A stretch of 10,116 bases of DNA from assembly GCA_019308705.1 (NCBI GenBank), contig JAFDHW010000057.1, positions 1 to 10,116 on the forward strand. The letters are read 5' to 3'. Of this stretch, positions 1-5,383 are shown piece by piece. The stretch's first letter is position 1; each line of letters begins with the position of its first letter. This DNA is from Deltaproteobacteria bacterium. Lineage in GTDB: Bacteria; Desulfobacterota; Desulfobacteria; Desulfobacterales; Desulfatibacillaceae. A model generated the notes under the pieces. It saw only the letters and a program-made list of their open reading frames with translations, made no database searches and was not told the DNA's origin. The translations under genes were made by a program, and so were the position numbers.

Positions 1-340
1 GCCGTGACATCATTTCCGCCACACAGGCCAATTCGTCAAGGGCCTGTTGAAAACCCGGGGTTCGGGCAAGCTTCCCGTACAGCACCCGGCCGTCTTCGTC
101 GTAGAGGGATTCCCCGGCGGGCACACCCCCCAGCCGGCCCCCCAGATACAGGTACTCCAGGCCCCGGTCCGCCCGGGCCGCAGCCGGTTTTTCCTGGCCG
201 CTCCAGGGCGCCCGGCGACTGCCGGGATACGACCGCACGTCCGCCACCGCCTCCACCCCGTGCATCTCCAGGAGCCCGAAAAACCACTCCGCCCGGTGGT
301 CGGAGTGACCGATGGTGTAGATGACCCGGCGGCTCGCCAC
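1..340 (-). CDS. DUF488 family protein, 3' end outside window
   Basis: This is a partial gene of 113 visible codons that runs off the left edge. Reading from a GTG at 340, the product starts MASRRVIYTIGHS and continues with the DUF488 hallmarks: YTIGHS (residues 8-13), a hydrophobic stretch leading to VADVRSYPGSRRAPW (about 32-46), and an LGGRLGG segment in the middle. The family's usual C-terminal cysteine/CHR region would lie outside the window. The family has no settled biochemical function. The reading frame is closed upstream by the TGA of the DUF362 gene at 344-346, so GTG 340 is the only reasonable start; it lies one codon after that stop, suggesting translational coupling. An ATG at 347 overlapping the stop (ATGA) is in a different frame and gives a low-complexity shadow product. 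The family assignment is confident; the exact start is moderately so. Confidence 0.82.
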   Translation of the reverse strand, partial: MASRRVIYTIGHSDHRAEWFFGLLEMHGVEAVADVRSYPGSRRAPWSGQEKPAAARADRGLEYLYLGGRLGGVPAGESLYDEDGRVLYGKLARTPGFQQALDELACVAEMMSR

Positions 341-343
341 GGT

Positions 344-1669
344 TCATTCCACGGCGAAGAAGCTTTCGTCGTATTCCGGCTTGCCCGCGTACCGGGCCAT
401 GAAGAACCCGGGCAGTTGATCCACGTGGGCGAAGAGATTTTCGTCCGCGTCGATGCCCGCGGCCTTGAGCGCCTCCACGATCTTGTCCGGCGCCGGCGGG
501 CAGCCCTTGATGGGCAGGGCGTCTGCGATGGCCGGGTGGTTCTTGTTCTTCTCCCACATGCACTTGCCCACCAGGATGGTGTGCTTCATGCCCGGGGCGG
601 GCTCCATCATCTTGCCGGTCAGCACCTCCACCTGGTCAAAGGGCGTGCCCTTGTAGGCGGCGCGGATGGCGGTGAGGATGAGCCCGTTCAACGCGGAGCA
701 GTAGGTGCACATGGAGGTGTCGAACTTGCGGTAGAAAAGGCCCCGGATACCCTGCTTGGCGAGCGGCACGGGCATCTCGCCGGTCTCGTCGCTCTTGTAG
801 GGGAAGTCGAACTCGTGCGGCGTTGCCGCGGCGGCGATGTCCTCCCCCCGCACGTCCAGGGAAGCGATGTCCAGGGACCGGCCGTGCGTCTTGGCGCAAT
901 GCGTCAAGTGGGGCACCTGTTCGGGTTCGTAACCCAGGAGAGCCGCCCCGACCATGTCCGCGGCCAGGATATCCCAGGAGGCGACCAGCAGGTTGGAGCG
1001 GTGGATGCGGCCGTCGAAGGCCGGGCCCCGTTCCAGGGTGTAGATGCCGTCGATCACGGTGAGGATGGACTTCATGGGGTCGGCCAGGCGCGATACCCAC
1101 CAGTGCAGGTCCTTTTCAGGGTCCGCGCTGTGGCATTTTTTCCGGGAGGGGATGTCGATGGTGCCCTTCAGGTTCTTGATGCCCAATGACACCGTGGTCT
1201 GGTTGTGGGTCTTCATCACGGGCAGGTCCACCACCAGGTCGGCTTCCAGCACGTCCTTGAAAAACCGCAGGGTGCGGCCGCCGCCTATGTCCGCCTTTGC
1301 AAACGGCCCCTCCATGGCGTTCTTCACCTTCACGCCGTAGCGTTCCGCGAGCTTGGCGTACCCCAGGGAGGAAAAGGCGTGGGCCGGGGTTTCCTTGTCC
1401 TTGGGGTCCGCCACCACGCCCTCGCCGATGGTGATGTCCGTGACCCCATGGTCCGCCAAAAGCTTCACCATGTCCTGCACCACCCGGGAGGTGGTGATGA
1501 CCCCCCACTTGGGAAAGGCCGTGGCCTTGGTCCAGAACACGATGTTGGGCTTGATGAAGACCCTTGTCTGCGCGGAGACCCGGGAGAGCCCCCCTGCGAG
1601 GTCCACCACGCCGGCCACGGACTCTCCGGGCCTTTCGTACTTTCCAACTCCGACAACGGGTTTTTCCAT
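344..1669 (-). CDS. DUF362 domain protein with NuoB-like cysteine C-terminus
   Basis: The product is 441 aa. The N-terminal two thirds match DUF362: VFIKPN at about 37-42, the segment ending in DITIGEG (about 78-84), DLPVMKTH near 148-155, SLGIKNLKGTID at about 161-172 and TVIDGIY near 204-210. DUF362 proteins are poorly characterised and often carry iron-sulfur domains. Here there is no ferredoxin CxxCxxCxxxC motif; instead residues 321-392 contain CTYC, then VGKC (Cys370), then KGCPP (Cys390). This resembles the [4Fe-4S] ligand layout of NuoB and hydrogenase small subunits, so cluster binding is my inference. ATG 1669 is chosen because AGGGAGG ends five bases upstream; an in-frame ATG at 1690 would add seven residues but has no such site. 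There is no signal peptide, so it is likely cytoplasmic. It probably forms a unit with the downstream DUF488 gene; substrate unknown. Confidence 0.88.
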   Translation of the reverse strand: MEKPVVGVGKYERPGESVAGVVDLAGGLSRVSAQTRVFIKPNIVFWTKATAFPKWGVITTSRVVQDMVKLLADHGVTDITIGEGVVADPKDKETPAHAFSSLGYAKLAERYGVKVKNAMEGPFAKADIGGGRTLRFFKDVLEADLVVDLPVMKTHNQTTVSLGIKNLKGTIDIPSRKKCHSADPEKDLHWWVSRLADPMKSILTVIDGIYTLERGPAFDGRIHRSNLLVASWDILAADMVGAALLGYEPEQVPHLTHCAKTHGRSLDIASLDVRGEDIAAAATPHEFDFPYKSDETGEMPVPLAKQGIRGLFYRKFDTSMCTYCSALNGLILTAIRAAYKGTPFDQVEVLTGKMMEPAPGMKHTILVGKCMWEKNKNHPAIADALPIKGCPPAPDKIVEALKAAGIDADENLFAHVDQLPGFFMARYAGKPEYDESFFAVE

Positions 1670-1674
1670 CCCAT

Positions 1675-1681
1675 CCTCCCT
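1675..1681 (-). promoter_or_regulatory. Ribosome binding site fixing the DUF362 start
   Basis: The minus strand reads AGGGAGG followed by ATGGG and then ATG at 1669. Five-base spacing to 1669 is near ideal, whereas the upstream ATG at 1690 lies before this site. This decides the start codon of the DUF362 gene. Confidence 0.75.
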
Positions 1682-1732
1682 TTTGGTCATCGACCGGCCG
1701 CCGAAGAGCCGAAAACTTTTTGTTTGCAGGTA

Positions 1733-1758
1733 GTTGCGGCTTTGCGGCCCGCCGCAAC
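1733..1758 (-). terminator. Hairpin between TPR lipoprotein and DUF362 genes
   Basis: GTTGCGGC (1733-1740) and GCCGCAAC (1751-1758) form a perfect 8-bp G/C-rich stem with a 10-base loop, just past the TPR lipoprotein stop codon. No clean U-run follows on the minus strand (the next bases read TACCTGCAAACAAAAAG), so it is not a textbook intrinsic terminator. It could be a weak or factor-assisted terminator or a transcript-end stabiliser separating the mla operon from the DUF362 pair. I see no convincing promoter in the rest of this 96-base gap. Confidence 0.35.
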
Positions 1759-1765
1759 AGGGAAA

Positions 1766-2704
1766 TCATTCGCAAGGCGCTTCCAGGGTGTAGCCCTCGC
1801 CCCACCAGGCAAGGAAGTGGCGGGTCACCACAGCGCCTTCTCCGCCGTCGGCCGCCTCCAGGCGCGAAAGGGCGTCCTGCGCCTTGCCGTCCATGCCCAA
1901 AAGTCCGTACACCTGGGCCGCGTCCGCGTAATACCCGGCGGCTTCGGATAGGTTTCCAAGGGCTTCGGCCACCCTGCCCAGGCCCAAAAGGTCGTCGGCC
2001 ACGCCGGGGAAGTAGCCATCCTGCCGGTCCGCGGAAAAAGCGGTGGAAAAGTGCTCTTGTGCGGCATCCAGCTTGCCGGTTTCGAGCATGAGCCTGCCCA
2101 TGGAATAGTGGGCCGCCGCCCGCCCCCCCTCCGGGCCGCCGGGAGCAGCGAGCGCCCGGTCCAGGCATTTTCCCGCTTCTTCCAGGTCTCCGGCGTCAAG
2201 GGCCATGATGCCCCGCACGTTCCACAGGGGCCAGTAGTCCGCGCCTCCGGGCAGGGCCAGGGCCCGGGAAAGCTCCCTTTTGGCCGAATCCGCCCGGCCG
2301 GCGTCGGCCAGGGCCGCAGCCAGGTTGATTCTGGCCCGGATCTCGCCGGCGGCGTCGCCTGCCCGGGAGAACATCTTTGCCGCCTCTTCGAGAAAGGCCG
2401 CCGCGGTCTGGGGGTCCCCCAGCATGCGGTGGCAGTTGCCCATGTTGTTCAAGGCCACGGCCTTCTTGTCCGTGTCGGCGGCGAGGACCTCCAGCTCCCA
2501 GGCCCGGGTGAAGTGCTTGAGCGCCTTTTGCCAGCAGCCCTTCCGGTATTCCTTCTCGCCTTGGACGGACGCGGCGTTGCCCCCGGCCAGATGGGCGGGA
2601 ACTTCCCTGGCCCCGCCGCCAAAGCACCCGGGCAGCGCCAGGAGCAGGACGGCGGCCAAAACCAGCCCCGCCGGACGGGGCATCTTGACTTCCCGGGTCC
2701 TCAT
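1766..2704 (-). CDS. TPR-repeat lipoprotein of the mla operon
   Basis: The product is 312 aa. The N-terminus has a basic start, a hydrophobic segment (about 13-24) and a lipobox-like LPGC with Cys27 as predicted lipidation site; FGGG follows, without a +2 Asp, so outer-membrane sorting is plausible. The mature part consists of about six degenerate tetratricopeptide repeats: helices beginning near GEKEYRKGCWQKALKHF, ALNNMGNCHRMLGD, INLAAALADAGRADSA, IMALDAGDLEEAGKCL, SMGRLMLETGKLDAAQ and LLGLGRVAEALGNLSEA. TPRs mediate protein-protein contacts. ATG 2704 overlaps the MCE gene stop as ATGA (2701-2704); an in-frame ATG at 2683 would shorten the leader by seven residues without removing the lipobox. 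Position suggests it is the accessory lipoprotein of the transport system, where other MCE systems have MlaC or PqiC-like partners. That role is inference from context. Confidence 0.85.
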   Translation of the reverse strand: MRTREVKMPRPAGLVLAAVLLLALPGCFGGGAREVPAHLAGGNAASVQGEKEYRKGCWQKALKHFTRAWELEVLAADTDKKAVALNNMGNCHRMLGDPQTAAAFLEEAAKMFSRAGDAAGEIRARINLAAALADAGRADSAKRELSRALALPGGADYWPLWNVRGIMALDAGDLEEAGKCLDRALAAPGGPEGGRAAAHYSMGRLMLETGKLDAAQEHFSTAFSADRQDGYFPGVADDLLGLGRVAEALGNLSEAAGYYADAAQVYGLLGMDGKAQDALSRLEAADGGEGAVVTRHFLAWWGEGYTLEAPCE

Positions 2705-3714
2705 CGGACTCTCATTCCGCTTTCGGTGGGGGTGCCTTCGGGCTTCGGCGGAATGCCGCCTCTCACCAGGGGGTTCTTCTTGATGGCGTCGGCCACCTGC
2801 TCCATCTTGCCCATGCCCCGCCGGAAGTCCTCGATGCCCTTGCGCATCCCCCGGGTGACCTCGGGCACGTCCCTGGAGCCCTTTTCCACGTTGGCGGCAA
2901 TGACCTCCACCGAGGCCGCCACCTCGCGGGAGGCCGCCGACAGCCGGTCCACCATCTCCCGGATGCCCCGGGCGCTTTCCCGCACCTGTTCGGCGGTTTC
3001 CGGGGCGGTCCTGGCCGTCTGTTCCAGGGTGGACAGGATCTCCTCCACGGTGGCGATGTTGTCTTGCACCCGGGCCAGAAGCTCGTCGGAGCGAAGCAGG
3101 CCGCCCACGGTTCCCTCGCCGCGTTCCAGCCCCGCCACCACGGCCTCCACGTGGCTCATGGTGCGCCGGGCGGAGTGCAGGGTGGCCAACAGCGGCCCCT
3201 TGGGGTCGCTCAGGGTGTCGGCGGTGTCGGAAAGCTTCTGCACCGCGGCCACGAACTTCTTGGCCGTCTCCTCCACCTGGAACTCCTCCAGGATGTCGGA
3301 AAACGACTTTTTTTCCATGGACAGGATTCGGCCGCCTTCCTTCTTGACGGGCAGGTCCTGGCGGCCGGGCTTGATGGACAGGTACTCGTCGCCGATCAGG
3401 GTGGGGCTTTCCACCGTGACTGTCGTGTCGCCCCGGATGCGGGAGGCGTATTCCTCCTGGATGGCCAAATCCACCCGCACGCCCTGGTCGGTGAGGGTGA
3501 TCTTCTCCACCCGGCCCACGGTGGTCTTGGCGATCTTCACGTCCGCGCCCTCCTGGAGGTTGTAGCTCTCCTCGAACACGGCGTAAAAATCCACGTAGCT
3601 CTTGAACCAGTCCTTGCCCCGGCCGATGGAAACCACCGTGGCCAGGCCCAGGAGCACCACCAGGACCAGGAACGCGCCCACGATCTTTTCCCGGCTTTTG
3701 AATTCTAGTTCCAA
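2701..3714 (-). CDS. mlaD: MlaD-type MCE domain protein with long helical tail
   Basis: This is the MCE subunit of a lipid transport ABC system, about 337 aa. A short basic cytoplasmic end (ELEFKSREK) precedes one membrane anchor (about 11-30). The MCE domain spans about 40-118 and shows the family pattern: YAVFEESYNLQEGADVKIAK, TVGRVEKITLTD, then SPTLIGDEYLSIKPG. Residues from about 135 to 310 are helical and Gln/Glu/Arg-rich without prolines, resembling the coiled-coil tails that form tubes in Mce-type hexamers. The last 30 residues are Pro/Gly-rich. The only initiator that keeps the basic flank before the anchor is TTG at 3714, overlapping the upstream stop by 10 bases; AAGGGG lies 10 bases ahead of it. 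A GTG at 3681 is the alternative. Family membership is certain; the start is less so. Confidence 0.88.
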   Translation of the reverse strand: MELEFKSREKIVGAFLVLVVLLGLATVVSIGRGKDWFKSYVDFYAVFEESYNLQEGADVKIAKTTVGRVEKITLTDQGVRVDLAIQEEYASRIRGDTTVTVESPTLIGDEYLSIKPGRQDLPVKKEGGRILSMEKKSFSDILEEFQVEETAKKFVAAVQKLSDTADTLSDPKGPLLATLHSARRTMSHVEAVVAGLERGEGTVGGLLRSDELLARVQDNIATVEEILSTLEQTARTAPETAEQVRESARGIREMVDRLSAASREVAASVEVIAANVEKGSRDVPEVTRGMRKGIEDFRRGMGKMEQVADAIKKNPLVRGGIPPKPEGTPTESGMRVR

Positions 3715-4436
3715 GCGATGACATCCCCTTCGCCGGGCCGGGGCCCTGCGGGAATCTCCTTGCTGCTGCCGTAAAGGCGGCCGTTTTCGATGGACACGGC
3801 CCGGTTGCACAGGGTGCCGGCGGTCTGGTCCATGGAATAGAGGACCAGCGCCGTGCCCTGTTGCTCTCTGCGCGTTCTCAGGATCTCCAGGAACTTGTGG
3901 TACCGCCAGACGTCCAGCTCGTGGTCCGGCCGCTCCACCAGGAGGATCTCCGGGTTCTTGCAAAGCTCCCGGACGATGAGCGCCAGCCGCACGTCCTCGG
4001 GGTTGGCCGCCGCGGGCCGGTGGCAGAGCTTCTCCTCGATGCCGAAGAACCGGCACAGGGACAGGATATCCTGGTGTCCGGAGTCCTCCTCGAAGTACTT
4101 GCGGGCAAAGACGAGGTTTTCGCCCAGGGAGCGGTTGCACAAAAGCACCGAATCCGCGCCAATGTATCCCACCTTGCGCTTGTAGGGCAACAGCCCGCGG
4201 TAGCCCGCGCCCTCCAGGTATTGCCCCCGGTAGGAGAAAATCCCCGACAGGGGGGGGGCCAGGCTGGCCAGGGCCCGTAGAAACAACCGGGCGTCCTCGC
4301 CCCTGTCCGCGCTCACGAACACTCCCTCGCCCTTCTCCAGGGTGAACTCCGGAACCTCGAAGGTCCGCCCTTCGGGGGAGGAGCGGTACATGCAGTCTTT
4401 CATTCGGAGGAGCATGGGCTGATCCGGAACCGTCAC
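3705..4436 (-). CDS. MlaF-position ABC-fold pseudo-ATPase
   Basis: The product is 243 aa and follows the layout of an ABC nucleotide-binding domain, but every nucleotide-contacting motif is changed. The Walker A position reads SADRGEDAR (42-50), with no GKS/T; the Q-loop residue is Ala94 (VGYIGADS); the LSGGQ position reads AANPE (143-147); Walker B reads ILLVERP (164-170), replacing Asp-Glu with Glu-Arg; the H-loop His is Met202 (YSMDQ). Fold landmarks persist, including PLSGIFSYRG (62-71), LALIVRELCKNPEILL and HELD (172-175). The frame is intact and codon use matches the neighbours, so this is not an obvious decaying pseudogene. GTG 4436 overlaps the permease stop as GTGA; ATG 4415 or 4403 are alternatives. 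It sits where MlaF is expected, between MlaE and MlaD. It probably binds MlaE but should not hydrolyse ATP in the usual way. Confidence 0.85.
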   Translation of the reverse strand: MTVPDQPMLLRMKDCMYRSSPEGRTFEVPEFTLEKGEGVFVSADRGEDARLFLRALASLAPPLSGIFSYRGQYLEGAGYRGLLPYKRKVGYIGADSVLLCNRSLGENLVFARKYFEEDSGHQDILSLCRFFGIEEKLCHRPAAANPEDVRLALIVRELCKNPEILLVERPDHELDVWRYHKFLEILRTRREQQGTALVLYSMDQTAGTLCNRAVSIENGRLYGSSKEIPAGPRPGEGDVIAWN

Positions 4437-5227
4437 AGGTAGAACACGGTGGAGATGAAGATATTGGCCGCCAGGAGGTAGAGCACGGCCTCTATGGCCG
4501 CGCGGGAACTCTGGGGGGGAATCGCCGTCATGCTGCGGGCCACGGTGAACCCCCGGTACAGGCTCACCACGGAGATGATGACCCCGAAAAACAGCGCCTT
4601 TAACGCCCCCACGGCGATGTCCGCGCCGGAGATGGCCTTGGCCACCTGGGCCAGGAAGTGGGCCAGGGAAAGGTCCGTGGCCAGCCAGGTTGCGGTGTAG
4701 CCGCCGAACACCGCGGCAAGGTCGAACAAGAAGAACAGGCAGAGCATGGCCACGGTGATGCCCACCACCCTCGGATAGCCCACCAGGTACAAGGGGTCGA
4801 TGCCCGACATCTCCATGGACTCGATCTCGTTTAGGACCCGCATGTAGGAGACTTCCACGGTGACGGCGATGCCCGAGCGCAAAAGCACGATGAACGCGGT
4901 GACCACGGGGCCCAGTTCCCGCACCAGCAGGAGCACCGCCACCTTGCCCAGGTCCATGTGGGAGGCGATGCGGGAGAACTGCGCCACCAGGAGGCTGCCC
5001 ACCACCACGGCCACGGGGATGAGCACCCACAGGCCCTGCACGGCGGTGAAGTAGATCTGCTCCACGGCGATGCGGTTGGCGAGCTTCCGCCCCTCCCTCG
5101 GGGGCGCCGCCACCATGCGGGCCATGCGGGCCGTCAGGGCGCAGAGGTCCAGCAGGCTTTCGGTGCGCTCGATGAAGGACCGCCCGAGGCGGCCGAGGAA
5201 GATTCCCGGAGCACTGGCGGGTGTCAT
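4433..5227 (-). CDS. mlaE: MlaE family permease of an MCE lipid transport system
   Basis: The product is 264 aa, a normal length for MlaE. An amphipathic N-terminal segment is followed by about five membrane segments (near 61-85, 95-120, 150-175, 203-225 and 243-262). The diagnostic block is present: RELGPVVTAFIVLLRSG (103-119), then MRVLNEIESMEMSGIDP (129-145) and YPRVVG. In this family the permease sits in the inner membrane as a dimer beneath an MCE hexamer, moving phospholipids or related lipids. ATG 5227 is chosen because the upstream in-frame extension (starts at 5326, 5317 or 5314) uses codons unlike the gene and looks like promoter DNA; no start has a strong ribosome binding site. It is the first gene of the operon, and its stop overlaps the next start (GTGA). 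Confidence 0.9.
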   Translation of the reverse strand: MTPASAPGIFLGRLGRSFIERTESLLDLCALTARMARMVAAPPREGRKLANRIAVEQIYFTAVQGLWVLIPVAVVVGSLLVAQFSRIASHMDLGKVAVLLLVRELGPVVTAFIVLLRSGIAVTVEVSYMRVLNEIESMEMSGIDPLYLVGYPRVVGITVAMLCLFFLFDLAAVFGGYTATWLATDLSLAHFLAQVAKAISGADIAVGALKALFFGVIISVVSLYRGFTVARSMTAIPPQSSRAAIEAVLYLLAANIFISTVFYL

Positions 5228-5270
5228 AGAAGAAACCGTCCGTTGGGTGGCGGGGTTGCCATTTGCAAGG

Positions 5271-5305
5271 AATCCTGAGATAAGCTCTTGGTATAAATCC
5301 TTATC
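5271..5305. promoter_or_regulatory. Inverted repeat GATAAG-N15-CTTATC, possible operator
   Basis: GATAAG (5279-5284) and CTTATC (5300-5305) form an inverted repeat whose half-sites are 21 bp apart centre to centre, about two helical turns. They bracket the TATAAA at 5292-5297. AATCCT also occurs twice in direct orientation (5271-5276 and 5296-5301). The arrangement fits a dimeric regulator acting on one or both divergent units, but no regulator is identifiable and a 6-bp repeat can arise by chance. Confidence 0.3.
5289..5297 (+). promoter_or_regulatory. Extended -10-like promoter element for the cyclase gene
   Basis: TGGTATAAA at 5289-5297 fits the extended -10 pattern TGnTATAAT with one mismatch. 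No good -35 lies at normal spacing (a TTGCAA at 5263-5268 is 23 bases away). Transcription would start near 5304 and give a leader of about 80 bases before ATG 5384. Confidence 0.35.
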
Positions 5306-5383
5306 GGAAAGCATCATCCCGGTCAATCGGCATGCGCCGGGCGGCCCGGAAATTTCGGCGTTTTTTCACCCCGGAGACCTTTC

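Larger units (their letters stand above)
5228..5383. other. Divergent intergenic control region
   Basis: These 156 bases between the mla operon and the cyclase gene are less G/C-rich than the flanking genes and are the only divergent gap in the window, so both promoters should lie here. On the minus strand, TTGACC (5326-5321) could be a -35 for the mla operon, but the sequence 17 bases downstream (TAAGGA) is a poor -10; TATACC at 5295-5290 is better but lacks a -35. The minus-strand promoter is therefore unresolved. The in-frame extension of mlaE through this region is considered non-coding. Confidence 0.5.

Noticed and set aside
36..347. An ATG-started open frame at 347 on the minus strand overlapping the DUF362 stop as ATGA
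   Set aside because: Its product is low-complexity Arg/Gly/Pro-rich sequence, while the frame starting at GTG 340 gives a clear DUF488 protein.
47..1189. Long plus-strand open frame opposite the DUF362 gene
   Set aside because: It is the antisense shadow of a gene with recognisable domain motifs; its His/Val/Gly-rich product matches nothing and follows from G/C-rich codon bias.
2704..3724. N-terminal extension of the TPR lipoprotein frame across the MCE gene
   Set aside because: The extension is Arg/Gly/Pro-rich and antithetical to a lipoprotein leader; the lipobox at Cys27 after ATG 2704 marks the real start.
5247..5261. TGGCGGGGTTGCC as a sigma-54 promoter
   Set aside because: The GG and GC elements are about 7 bases apart instead of the required 10.
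5228..5326. Upstream in-frame extension of mlaE to TTG 5326 or ATG 5317/5314
   Set aside because: The extension uses codons such as TTA, CAA, TCA and AAT that are rare in the rest of the gene and overlaps promoter-like DNA; MlaE proteins usually have the shorter length.
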